Below are positions 35,373 to 43,665 of a DNA stretch of 53,563 bases, piece by piece. The stretch covers positions 1-53,563 of the forward strand of contig JAJXWB010000024.1 in NCBI GenBank assembly GCA_021781815.1. The letters run 5' to 3'. Position numbers and translations under genes: made by a program. Position 1 is the first letter of the stretch. Each line of letters opens with the position of its first letter. Origin of the DNA: Pseudomonadota bacterium (GTDB taxonomy: Bacteria > Pseudomonadota > Alphaproteobacteria > Rhizobiales > Beijerinckiaceae). A model generated the notes under the pieces. The model made no database searches and was not told where the DNA came from. It saw only the letters and a program-made list of their open reading frames with translations.

Positions 35373-36686
35373 TCAGTCCACCAGGCTGGGGGCTTGATAT
35401 CCGAAACCGGCGACTCCGGCCGATCCGCATCCGGTATTGTCGACCTGCGAATTGCCGGAGAATGCGATCTGGTAAGCGATGATCTCGGTGCAACCGGCGC
35501 CGCCGAGCGACGTCGAGCCGCTATAGCTCACGTAAGCCGTGGGGGCGTAGATCGCACCGTTGATCGACTGGCCGGAACCGCCAGCGATCTGGGCTGCGCT
35601 GCTGTTGGCGGCGGGTTGCCAGATCGCGAGGCCGGGATAGGGCGTATAGGGGCCGGCCGTTGACGAGGCCGCCGGCGCGCTGATCGTGGTCGTACCTCCG
35701 CCGCTCAGCGAAATATTGGCGCCATTGATGAACACCAGGGTGACGCCGGCGCCGATCAGCGACGATTGGCCGACGCCCTTGACGGCTCCATTTTTGGCGC
35801 CGTCGAAGATATAGGTGCCGGGCGCGAGGTTCAGGACATCGCCAGCATTGAGATTGACGGAATAGCATATGTAAGCGGGGCCGGCGCTCGGCGGCGTGAC
35901 GAGCGTTCCATCGACCGGCATCTTGTCGCCACGGCCGAAGGTGCATGTGTTGCCCGAATTGGTTGGCGTCGCGAACCTGCCGGCATAAGGATCGGCCATC
36001 GGGCCTACGCCCGAATGCAGCGTTCCCGCCGCCAATGCGCCGTTCAGCCCGCCCACCGTGTAGAGGGCCTGAAGCGCGACGCTCGCCGTGCCGCCAATAT
36101 AAGTGGACGCGGACGCCGGCGAATTCGAATAGGCGGCGCAGTTCGGCATATTGATGACCGGACTGCCGCCGACCGAAATGCCGGTGTCCGAACTGGCCGG
36201 ATCGAGAGCGAGGATGCAGCCGTCGCCGTAGGAGCCGGCGATTGCGATCGAATGTCCTGCGATCGTGTAGCTGGAGTTGCGAAACAGCGACATCAGAATC
36301 GGCTTCTGGAGCCGTGAGACGATCACCTCGACCGAGGCTTTCGGATAGGATCCCGACGATGGGGGCGAATTGACCGTAACCGTCACACCGTTCGTGTTGG
36401 TCAGATAGCCGAGTTGTGCGGCGACTCCGTTCGCCTCGCGCGCCGCATTGGCGTTGGCGCCGTCGCGAGTGAGCGCCTGCGCCGCGCTCAGGGCTGCGAC
36501 GTCGGCGACCGATTGCATCTTGACGTGCTGCGCATAGGCGTAACCGCCTTCGACCGCCAGACCGGCGAGTCCGACCATCACTGGCGCGGCTATCGCCACC
36601 ATCACCATCACCCCGCCTGTATTGTCCTGCACGTAGGAGCCGAGGCGCGTGGCGAGGGAGCGAGAGAAGGATGGTCCGTCTTTCAT
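35373..36686 (-). CDS. TadG-like protein with beta-rich C-terminal region
   Basis: A 437-residue protein. The N-terminus has the Tad_N pattern: DNTGGVMVMVAIAAPVMVGL, then VEGGYAYAQHVKMQSVADVAALSAA. Typical TadG proteins carry a VWA domain; here no MIDAS motif (DxSxS) is visible. Instead the C-terminal half is Gly/Ser/Thr-rich with beta-helix-like repeats (LNLAPGTYIFDGAKNG, VTLVFINGANISLSGGG, GSGQSINGAIYAPTAYVSYSG). The ATG at 36686 is preferred; 36764 would add 26 residues before the conserved head. It is the first gene of the three-gene operon. Confidence 0.8.
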   Translation of the reverse strand: MKDGPSFSRSLATRLGSYVQDNTGGVMVMVAIAAPVMVGLAGLAVEGGYAYAQHVKMQSVADVAALSAAQALTRDGANANAAREANGVAAQLGYLTNTNGVTVTVNSPPSSGSYPKASVEVIVSRLQKPILMSLFRNSSYTIAGHSIAIAGSYGDGCILALDPASSDTGISVGGSPVINMPNCAAYSNSPASASTYIGGTASVALQALYTVGGLNGALAAGTLHSGVGPMADPYAGRFATPTNSGNTCTFGRGDKMPVDGTLVTPPSAGPAYICYSVNLNAGDVLNLAPGTYIFDGAKNGAVKGVGQSSLIGAGVTLVFINGANISLSGGGTTTISAPAASSTAGPYTPYPGLAIWQPAANSSAAQIAGGSGQSINGAIYAPTAYVSYSGSTSLGGAGCTEIIAYQIAFSGNSQVDNTGCGSAGVAGFGYQAPSLVD

Positions 36687-37081
36687 GGCGGCAGAGGCTT
36701 TCCTGCTGGCGACGTTCTCGTCCGGATAATTTTGAGGTAATATTAAGCACGTGCAATTCTTCATGCAGCGTATGGTTTCTTTCTACAAAGGCGAGTTGCT
36801 TTAATTTATTCATATATTGAATAAATTGCCTATGCATTATACATGGCATGACAGACCGACGCGGCGACAGCGCCGCGCTCATGCGTCCTTGTCTTCGCCC
36901 TGCGCGAAAAATGTCGGCATGTCGCGATGGCAAGCAGCCGCGGACCGACGATCCCCCGTGCGCGGCGACGGAACGTTCGCCGGGACGCACGTCGAGATCG
37001 AGGAGAAGCGCCTTGCACAGGCGCTTCATGGAACCCCGATCGATTTATGCGTGGAGACGCCCGGCGAGATGTCCGCCGCTT
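36687..37081. other. Upstream region of the Tad-like operon
   Basis: A 395-bp stretch between the end of bluB and the TadG-like gene, both on the minus strand. The part from about 36720 to 36850 is distinctly AT-rich compared with its surroundings and contains a 25-bp inverted repeat (separate entry). It should hold the promoter of the Tad-like operon. No Flp pilin gene or RNA gene was seen, and open frames here lack protein character. Confidence 0.55.
36803..36827. promoter_or_regulatory. AT-rich inverted repeat upstream of the Tad-like operon
   Basis: AATTTATTCA-TATAT-TGAATAAATT: perfect 10-bp arms around a 5-bp spacer, 117 bp before the TadG-like ATG. It contains no G-C-rich stem, so it is unlikely to be a terminator. 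It fits an operator for a dimeric regulator or an H-NS/MucR-type AT-rich target. Confidence 0.55.
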
Positions 37082-37786
37082 TCAGACGTGTTCGTAGAGC
37101 GGATCAGACTCGGCGCGGGCGCGCCAGCGATCGATCCAGAGGACGTCGCCCAGCGGAGTCCGGGGCAGCCAGCCGGCCGTTTCCAGCTCCGGCCGCCGGA
37201 AGAAATGCGAGACGTAGCCCATGCAGAGATAGGCGATCGGTCTGATGCGCTGGGGAATGCCGAGCACGGTCTGCACGTCTCGATGCCGGATGATGCTGAC
37301 CCATCCTACGCCGATGTTTTCGGCGCGCGCCGCCAACCAGAGGTTTTGAACGGCGCACACCGCGCTGTAGAGGTCCATCTCCGGCTGGTGGGTGCGTCCG
37401 ATGACGACCGGCCCGGTTCGACTGCGGTCGCAGGTAACGCAGACGCCGATCGGCGCTTCGACGATTCCTTCGAGCTTCAGCGAACGGTACGTTTCCCGCT
37501 GCTCGTCCCTGAACATTTCGGCGGCTTCGAGATGGGCCGTCTGGAACGCGTCCCGGAGCTTGCGCTTGATCTGCGCATCGCGCACGACGATGAAGTCCCA
37601 TGGCTGCATGAACCCGACCGATGGCGCGTGGTGCGCGGCCCGCAGGATGCGGGCCAGCACGTCGTCGGGGATCGGATCGGGAAGAAACTGCCCGCGCACG
37701 TCGCGGCGGTTGAAGATGCAGCGATAAACAGCGTCCCGTTCGGCGGAGGAAAATTCGGCATTGGTCTGGATCTGATCGGCGTCCAT
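37082..37786 (-). CDS. bluB: 5,6-dimethylbenzimidazole synthase BluB
   Basis: A 234-residue nitroreductase-fold enzyme that cleaves reduced FMN with oxygen to form the lower ligand of B12. The family signatures are strong: FNRRDVRGQFLPDPIPDDVL, HHAPSVGFMQPWDFIVV, EMDLYSAVCAVQNLWLAARAEN (shortened), and GVGWVSIIR. The ATG at 37786 has AAGGGGA upstream. It sits behind a cobalamin riboswitch. CobS and CobT are encoded elsewhere in this window, in keeping with the aerobic pathway. The gene stands alone on its strand here. Confidence 0.95.
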   Translation of the reverse strand: MDADQIQTNAEFSSAERDAVYRCIFNRRDVRGQFLPDPIPDDVLARILRAAHHAPSVGFMQPWDFIVVRDAQIKRKLRDAFQTAHLEAAEMFRDEQRETYRSLKLEGIVEAPIGVCVTCDRSRTGPVVIGRTHQPEMDLYSAVCAVQNLWLAARAENIGVGWVSIIRHRDVQTVLGIPQRIRPIAYLCMGYVSHFFRRPELETAGWLPRTPLGDVLWIDRWRARAESDPLYEHV

Positions 37787-37837
37787 GGGAGTCCCCTTCA
37801 TGGATAGGCGCAGGCTCCACCCTCCACGGCGGCGCCC

Positions 37838-38004
37838 TGTGTCTTCCAGGCCGGTCTTCTGACTGAGGTTCATCCCATCCGAACGTCTTCCCGGCCGAAG
37901 CCAGTGACATTTGTCCGGACAGTCCCCTTCACAGCGTTGGGCACGTGGCGGACTCTCACCGCCTTCCCGATTCTCCCGCAGCTTTGCCGCGGGCACCTCG
38001 AAGC
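37838..38004 (-). promoter_or_regulatory. Cobalamin (B12) riboswitch controlling bluB
   Basis: On the minus strand the leader of bluB shows the class-I cobalamin aptamer: AGGTGCCC at the 5' end, CGGGAAGGCGGTGAGAGTCC in the core, the GTCACTGG-type element, and the B12 box AGTCAGAAGACCGGCC (complement of about 37849-37864). About 60 nt separate the B12 box from the ATG. Boundaries are approximate. B12 binding normally lowers expression. No intrinsic terminator is visible, so control of translation start is more likely. Confidence 0.92.
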
Positions 38005-38256
38005 GTCGTACTTGTCGCACGATCCTGTTCGAGGCGCCATATGGAATTCTCGACCGTGCTTCGTCTCGCGCCGGCGCCCGTCCTTCGGTGAGGAAACTTC
38101 ACGGAATGGGCCGCGCGCCGGCGAATTTTGCGGTTTATCAAACAGCTTTTGGCCGTGGCTGGTAGCATGGCGAGCCACTCCGCAATGGAGTTGCTCCAGA
38201 TATTGCGACGCCGGTCGGCGGCGCCTTCGATCAGGGAAGATAAACAGAGGGCTGCG

Positions 38257-39519
38257 ATGAACGCGATCGACATTTCCCGGGACGGAATTAATGGCGCGCC
38301 TGTTGCGCAATCGATTGACCATCTCTCGCTCTATCGACTCCCGTGGAACTATGCTGACAACGGCATTTCCTGGCTGGAGCCGACCACAAAGTGCAATCTA
38401 CGCTGTGAGGGATGTTACCGCGACCTGGAGAGCCCCGTTCACAAATCGCTCCAGGAGGCGCGGGCCGAACTCGAACTCTTCAAGCGCTTGCGCAAGAGCG
38501 ACTGCATCAGCATCGCCGGCGGCGATCCGCTGGTCTATCCGGATATCCTGCCGCTCGTGACGATGATCAAAGAGATGGGCTGGAAACCGATCGTCAACAC
38601 CAACGGCGTGGCGTTGACGCCTGCGTTATTGCGCGATCTGAAGAAGGCAGGAGTTTATGGCTTCACCTTTCATATCGACACCAGCCAGAATCGCCCTCAC
38701 GCCAAGGGCTGGAGCGAGACCCAGCTCAACGCGGTCCGTTTGCAATTCGCCAAAATGGTGTCCGAGGCCGGCGGTCTTGCGTGCTCTTTCAATGCGACCG
38801 TCTCCGAGACGACGTTGCATGAGGTGCCGGCCATGGTCGAATGGGCGCGCGAACACGCCACCATCGTGCAGACCATGGTTTTCATCATGTTCCGTTCTCC
38901 GAGCCTGAGCGGCGCGCCGGACCTGCACGCCACCGGCTGCAATACCGGGATGGAAGACATCTACAAGGAAAGCGAGTGGGGCGGCGCGAAGGCGGTGTTT
39001 GCGGAAGACGCTGCAGCCTACATCCGCGCGGCGGACTCCGCCTATGCGCCGTCAGCCTATCTCAACGGTACTGCGAGCCCGGATTCCATCAAATGGCTTA
39101 TGGCCAACCGGGTGGTTCTGAACGGAGAGGTGATGGGCTACACCTCGCCCCGGTTCATGGAGCTAATCCAGACGTTCGCCCATCTCTTCACCGGAACCTA
39201 TCTTGCGTATGCGGACCAGAGATCGACCTCGTTCGGTAAATTTGCGGTGTTTGCAGCCGGTCTGGTCGACAAGAAAATGCGCGTGCTCGCCGGCAGGCTC
39301 CTCGCCAGCATGGCGCGCAATCCGGCGAATATTTTTCGGGCGGCGCATATGCAGAGCATCATGGTCATTCAGCCAGTGAATGTAGAGCCAGACGGTACTG
39401 CCGACATGTGCGATAGCTGCCCCGACATGACGGTGCACGAAGGCAAGCTGGTGTGGAGTTGCCGTAGCGAAGAGCTCAAGCAGCGCGGCGCATTCCTGAC
39501 GCCGCAGACGCCGCATTAG
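38257..39519 (+). CDS. Uncharacterised radical SAM protein
   Basis: A 420-residue radical SAM enzyme. The cluster motif CNLRCEGC places C46, C50 and C53 in the CxxxCxxC pattern, and SIAGGDPLVYP supplies the GGDP motif for SAM binding. The middle includes GFTFHIDTSQNRPHAKG and EWAREHATIVQTMVF. The C-terminus has a second cysteine group, CDSC (385-388) with C402, which might bind an auxiliary cluster. I cannot name the family. The ATG at 38257 has AGAGG upstream; the longer frame has no support. The next two genes on the same strand are an acyl-CoA ligase and an NMO-like oxidase. Confidence 0.85.
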   Translation: MNAIDISRDGINGAPVAQSIDHLSLYRLPWNYADNGISWLEPTTKCNLRCEGCYRDLESPVHKSLQEARAELELFKRLRKSDCISIAGGDPLVYPDILPLVTMIKEMGWKPIVNTNGVALTPALLRDLKKAGVYGFTFHIDTSQNRPHAKGWSETQLNAVRLQFAKMVSEAGGLACSFNATVSETTLHEVPAMVEWAREHATIVQTMVFIMFRSPSLSGAPDLHATGCNTGMEDIYKESEWGGAKAVFAEDAAAYIRAADSAYAPSAYLNGTASPDSIKWLMANRVVLNGEVMGYTSPRFMELIQTFAHLFTGTYLAYADQRSTSFGKFAVFAAGLVDKKMRVLAGRLLASMARNPANIFRAAHMQSIMVIQPVNVEPDGTADMCDSCPDMTVHEGKLVWSCRSEELKQRGAFLTPQTPH

Positions 39520-39618
39520 CGGCGCGACGCGCGGAGCCGCGAGTCTCCCCACAAAATCCGATCGGCCGCGCAATCCAGACCGCTCCGCTGATCGAATGCT
39601 GCTCAACCCGCGCCGATC

Positions 39619-39647
39619 TTGACCCCGTCCGGGAGGCTGCATAGCCT
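39619..39647 (+). promoter_or_regulatory. Possible promoter before the acyl-CoA ligase gene
   Basis: TTGACC (39619-39624), 17 bp, then TAGCCT (39642-39647). The -35 matches 5 of 6 bases and the -10 only 3 of 6. It would let the ligase gene be expressed separately from the radical SAM gene 218 bp upstream. Confidence 0.3.
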
Positions 39648-39737
39648 CGATAGTCCTCAATGTCCGTCAACCGCTTTGCGACATTCGGCCGGACATCTCC
39701 AAAGACACAGCGGCGACAACCGTCCAGGGACGAACTG

Positions 39738-41303
39738 ATGCACGATATGATTCACAATGGCCCCACCGGTCCGGCGCAGGCGATCCGTGCGCTCGCGCGC
39801 TATCCCGAACGTGTCGCTTTTGTCAGCGATGGGAAAGAGCTGAGCTATCGCGCCGCTTATGATCTGATCGGGCGAATGCAGGCGGTCTTCCTCGCAAATG
39901 GACTTGGTCGCGCCGACAGGCTTGCGGTGCTCACGGCCAACCGCGCGGAATCCTGGTGCGCAAGCGTTGCCGCGCAGGCATCGGCGATGAGCATCACCTG
40001 GCTTCATCCGATGGGCTCGCTCGCAGATCAGGTCGAACAGATCATCGACGGCGAATGCACGGTCCTGCTGGTCGACAGCGAAAATTTTCACGTCCGCGGC
40101 GGCGAGCTGGCGGCGCAGACCGCCGGCAGTCTGCGCGCGGTCTACACGATCGGCGCGACCGGATATGGCGTCGACATGATAGCGGAGACGCTGTCGACAG
40201 GCCCGGCCGCACCGCGCAGCATGGCCCGTCCGGACGATTGCGCGATCCTCAATTATACCGGCGGCACAACCGGCAAGTCGAAGGGCGCGCTGCGGACGCA
40301 CGCGCAGAATTCCGTTTATACATCGGCGATCCTGGCCGATTTCGAGATTCCGGCGACGCCGCGCTATCTGCTGGTCGCGCCGATGAGCCATGTTGCGGGC
40401 ACGAAATTGTTGCCGACGCTGATGCTCGGCGGCACCGTATACTTGATGAAAGGGTTCGATCCGAAAGCCGTCCTTGCGACCATCGCGCGTGAAAAAATCA
40501 ATTTCACGCTTCTGGTGCCGACCATGATCTATGTCCTGCTGGATCATCCTGATCTTGACAATACGGATCTGTCTTCGCTCGAATTGCTGCTCTATGGCGC
40601 CTCGCCAATGTCACCAACGCGGCTGATCGAGGGCCTCAAGCGGATCGGACCGGTGTTCTCGCAGCTCTACGGTCAGACGGAATGCTATCCGATTTCCGTG
40701 CTGCGCAAGGCCGATCACGATCCGGCCCGGCCGGAACTGTTCTCCTCCTGCGGTTTTCCCATCTCCAGCGTCGATGTCGCCATCCTCGATGACAACGACC
40801 TGCCGGTGAAGTCCGGCGAGGCCGGCGAGATTTGCGTGCGCGCGTCGCATGCGGTCGGAACCTACTGGAAGCGGCCGGAACAGACGGCCGAGCTGTTCAA
40901 GAATGGCTGGCTCCACACCGGCGACATCGCGCGCATGGACGAACGCGGCTACATGTTCATTCTCGACCGCAAGAAGGACATGATCGTGTCGGGCGGCTTC
41001 AATATTTACCCGCGCGATGTGGAAGATGTTCTGTCGAGCCATTCGGACGTTGCGGTCGCCAGCGTGGTTGGCGCGCCCGACGCAAAATGGGGCGAAGCGG
41101 TGATAGCGATGGTCGTGCGCAAGCCCGGAGCGCAGGTCTCGGCCGAGGAGTTGATCCAACTTGTGAAAACGCGGAAGGGCGCGACGCATGCGCCCAAGCG
41201 CGTCGAGTTCGTCGATGCGTTGCCTATGACGCCGGTCGGCAAAGTCGACAAGAAGGTTCTTCGCGCCAGGTTTTGGGCCGGGCAGGAGCGTCAGATCGGC
41301 TGA
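39738..41303 (+). CDS. AMP-dependent acyl-CoA synthetase/ligase
   Basis: A 521-residue member of the ANL superfamily. The AMP-binding P-loop YTGGTTGKSKGA is at 173-184, YGQTE is the adenine-contacting motif, and GWLHTGDIARMDERGYMFILDRKKDMIVSGG (in parts) is the hinge, followed by the catalytic Lys in PVGKVDKK. It should activate a carboxylic acid to its CoA ester; the substrate is unclear. The ATG at 39738 has AGGGA 8 nt upstream; an ATG at 39660 is also in frame. It stands between a radical SAM gene and an NMO-like gene on the same strand. Confidence 0.88.
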   Translation: MHDMIHNGPTGPAQAIRALARYPERVAFVSDGKELSYRAAYDLIGRMQAVFLANGLGRADRLAVLTANRAESWCASVAAQASAMSITWLHPMGSLADQVEQIIDGECTVLLVDSENFHVRGGELAAQTAGSLRAVYTIGATGYGVDMIAETLSTGPAAPRSMARPDDCAILNYTGGTTGKSKGALRTHAQNSVYTSAILADFEIPATPRYLLVAPMSHVAGTKLLPTLMLGGTVYLMKGFDPKAVLATIAREKINFTLLVPTMIYVLLDHPDLDNTDLSSLELLLYGASPMSPTRLIEGLKRIGPVFSQLYGQTECYPISVLRKADHDPARPELFSSCGFPISSVDVAILDDNDLPVKSGEAGEICVRASHAVGTYWKRPEQTAELFKNGWLHTGDIARMDERGYMFILDRKKDMIVSGGFNIYPRDVEDVLSSHSDVAVASVVGAPDAKWGEAVIAMVVRKPGAQVSAEELIQLVKTRKGATHAPKRVEFVDALPMTPVGKVDKKVLRARFWAGQERQIG

Positions 41304-41369
41304 CATCGAGTCATTCGGCTATGAACGGTCGGGTCGGCGCGCCGGCGCATCCACGCAAGAGAGGGCGAC

Positions 41370-42368
41370 TTGGGTACGGACGTTCGCACATCGCTGAAGG
41401 ATCGGTTGGCGCTGCCGGTGATTGCGGCGCCGATGTTCCTGGTCTCGGGCGTTGATCTCGTCGCCGCGGCTTGCATGGCGGGCGTGATCGGCTCGTTTCC
41501 GACCGTCAACTGCCGCACAGTCGGAGAGCTGGACGCATGGCTCGCCGAAATTCAGAATCGGCTCGCGCGCGCGGCTGATGCGTCGGGCCGCGCGACCGCG
41601 CCGTGGTGCCCAAATCTTGTCGTGCATCGCTCGAACGGGCGGCTGATGGAAGATGTCGGCGCGCTGGCGCGGCGCAAACCCGAACTCGTCATAACATCAG
41701 TCGGATCACCGGCGCCGGTTCTGGCGCAATTGCATGATGCGGGCGCACAGGTGTTCGCCGATGTCGCGACGATCCGTCATGCGGAGCGCGCGGTCGAAGC
41801 TGGGGCGGATGGGTTGGTGCTGCTGACGGCCGGCGCCGGCGGCCAGACCGGCTGGCTCAATCCGTTCGCTTTCGTGCGCGCCGTGCGCGCCTTCTTCAAT
41901 GGTCCACTCGTGCTGGCGGGCGGCGTCAGCGACGGCGCGGCCTTGTTCGCGGCGGAGGCTATCGGTTGCGACTTCGGCTACATGGGAACGAAATTCATCG
42001 CCACGCACGAAAGCATGGCGAAGCAGGGATACAAGGATCTGCTGGTCCAAACGCGCGCCGACGACATCCTGTTGACGCGCGCTTTCACCGGGCTCGACAC
42101 GAACATGATCAGGTCTTCGATCGTCGCCGCAGGACTCAATCCGGACCGTCTCCCAGCGCATGGCGCGATCGACATCGCGCAGGACATCAGCATCGAGAGT
42201 CGCGAGAACAGGCCGAAACGCTGGAAGGACGTCTGGAGCGCGGGCCACAGCGTTTCAGGGGTGGCGGCCGTCACGTCCGCAGCCGAACTTGTGGAAGCGA
42301 CGCGCCGTGAATACGAGGCTGCGCGCGCAGAGTTCGAACTCCGGCTATCGCATAAACGTCGCGACTGA
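41370..42368 (+). CDS. Nitronate monooxygenase-like FMN protein
   Basis: A 332-residue TIM-barrel flavoprotein of the NMO/2-nitropropane dioxygenase family. Motifs are LALPVIAAPMFLVSG at the N-terminus, GADGLVLLTAGAGGQTGWLNP in the middle (in parts), VLAGGVSDGAALFAAEAIGCD, and GYMGTKFIATHES. The start is a TTG at 41370 with GAGAGGG just upstream; no ATG gives the full N-terminal strand. It lies 66 nt after the ligase gene, so it probably shares that transcript. Members oxidise nitronates or act as reductases on unknown substrates. Confidence 0.85.
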   Translation: MGTDVRTSLKDRLALPVIAAPMFLVSGVDLVAAACMAGVIGSFPTVNCRTVGELDAWLAEIQNRLARAADASGRATAPWCPNLVVHRSNGRLMEDVGALARRKPELVITSVGSPAPVLAQLHDAGAQVFADVATIRHAERAVEAGADGLVLLTAGAGGQTGWLNPFAFVRAVRAFFNGPLVLAGGVSDGAALFAAEAIGCDFGYMGTKFIATHESMAKQGYKDLLVQTRADDILLTRAFTGLDTNMIRSSIVAAGLNPDRLPAHGAIDIAQDISIESRENRPKRWKDVWSAGHSVSGVAAVTSAAELVEATRREYEAARAEFELRLSHKRRD

Positions 42369-42715
42369 GCGGCTTGTGGTTCGTGCAACTTGACTTGCGC
42401 GCCACGCGACAGAGCTCTTGTCGCTGGGGTGAAGTCGAGGAAGGCCCGCCCAGCGCGCCATGGTCGCATCTTGTGCGAGGCAATCGCACACGAAAACCGA
42501 TCGCTGCGGCCGGCGCCGCATCGTCCTCCGGAGTATGTCGCAACCTCTCGATGTCCGTAAGAAAGATGCGAAGATCTAGCCGCCTCAGAAATAACACAGT
42601 GGCCCCTTCACTCTGATCGCTCCGCCGGCCCCAAACGGCAGTCCTGAAATGCTCAGGCGGGGCTGGAACAAGACTTCAAGGGTCGAGCGACGGGTCGCGA
42701 CGAAGGAGGCTTCCC
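42369..42715. other. Noncoding stretch before the Gly/Tyr-rich protein gene
   Basis: A 347-bp region between same-strand genes. One TTGACT hexamer (about 42390) lacks a good -10 partner. No hairpin terminator, RNA gene or conserved short protein was recognised. A promoter for the following gene is expected here. Confidence 0.5.
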
Positions 42716-43600
42716 ATGATGCGGGGCGTGAAGCGTTTTCTTTCGCTGCTCACCGCCGCCGCCTTCAGCCTGACTCTGGGCCTGGGCGAACCGGAGGCGC
42801 TCGCCTTTGGCTTTGGCGGTTACGGTAGAGGCGGCGGGTTTCGCGGCGGCGGCTTCCATCGCGGCGGCTTCGGCGGCTTTCGTCGTTTCGGCGGCTTTCA
42901 TGCCCGCGGCGGCTTTGCGCGCCGGGGCTTTGCAGGCCGCGGTTTTCGCGGCGGCGCCCGCGGCTTCCATTCGGGCGCTCTGGGCGCGGGAATAGCGGGG
43001 CGCGGGGGAATCAGCCGGCTGTATGGCGGAACCTCCGCCTTCCACGGCGCAACGCTGGGCGCTGCGCAAGGCCGGTTTGCCAATTTCAATAATGCTGGAC
43101 GTTTCAACGCCATCGGCGGCGCCGGACTGGCCGGCCTCGGTTACGGCGGGTATCGCGGCCTGGGCGGTTGGGGCGGCTGGGGCGGTTGGGGCGGTTGGGG
43201 CGGCGGTTACCCCGGCTGGGGTTGGGGCGGCGGCTTCGGTCTTGGGCTTGGCATAGGGTTGCTCACGACGGCGCTTCTCGCGCCCGCCTTCGCCTCTGGC
43301 TATCCGATCTATGGCTATCCGTTTTACGGCTTAGGCTACCCCTATTTCGGGCCAGGCCTGCCATTTTACGGCTATCCCTACTCCTATGGATATCCATTTT
43401 ACGCCGGGTGGAATCCCGCCATTGGGTTCGGCTATCCGTTCCTGCCCTATGCGGCCTATTCCTATCCGCTTTATGATCCCGTCATTCCCTATAGCGCCGG
43501 TGTCTACCCGACGGCGGGTCTCCTCTCGGACGATTATATTGATCCGGGGCCGGGCTATGCTTATCCCGCCTATGCCTATCCGGCCGTCGCTCTTTGGTAA
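42716..43600 (+). CDS. Secreted Gly/Tyr-rich low-complexity protein
   Basis: A 294-residue exported protein of unknown function. After the signal (RFLSLLTAAAFSLTLGLGEPEALA) come three blocks: a Gly/Phe/Arg-rich part (FRGGGFHRGGFGGFRRFGG), a middle with four GGW repeats, and a C-terminal block of Tyr/Pro/Phe repeats (YPIYGYPFYGLGYPYFGPG). No cysteine is present. A hydrophobic segment (GLGLGIGLLTTALLAPAFA) separates the blocks. GAAGGAGG precedes the ATG. Such proteins are often surface-attached or self-associating. The Spy-like gene follows 65 nt downstream. Confidence 0.8.
   Translation: MMRGVKRFLSLLTAAAFSLTLGLGEPEALAFGFGGYGRGGGFRGGGFHRGGFGGFRRFGGFHARGGFARRGFAGRGFRGGARGFHSGALGAGIAGRGGISRLYGGTSAFHGATLGAAQGRFANFNNAGRFNAIGGAGLAGLGYGGYRGLGGWGGWGGWGGWGGGYPGWGWGGGFGLGLGIGLLTTALLAPAFASGYPIYGYPFYGLGYPYFGPGLPFYGYPYSYGYPFYAGWNPAIGFGYPFLPYAAYSYPLYDPVIPYSAGVYPTAGLLSDDYIDPGPGYAYPAYAYPAVALW
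43163..43198 (+). repeat. Four tandem 9-bp repeats
   Basis: GGCGGTTGG occurs four times in a row, one copy with C for T. It encodes the Gly-Gly-Trp run of the secreted protein. The near-identity of the copies makes it a site where slippage could change the repeat number in frame. Confidence 0.85.
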
Positions 43601-43665
43601 ATTCGCTGCGTTCACCCGAAACGCGACGAAATCGGCTGGCAAGCCATTCGAGCATGAGGAAAAAC

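Noticed and set aside
35521-37029. A 502-codon minus-strand frame overlapping the TadG-like gene in another frame
   Set aside because: Arg-rich translation without signal, repeats or family match; the TadG-like frame has clear Tad_N features.
43163-43198. CRISPR-like short repeats
   Set aside because: Units are contiguous 9-mers inside a coding region with no spacers.
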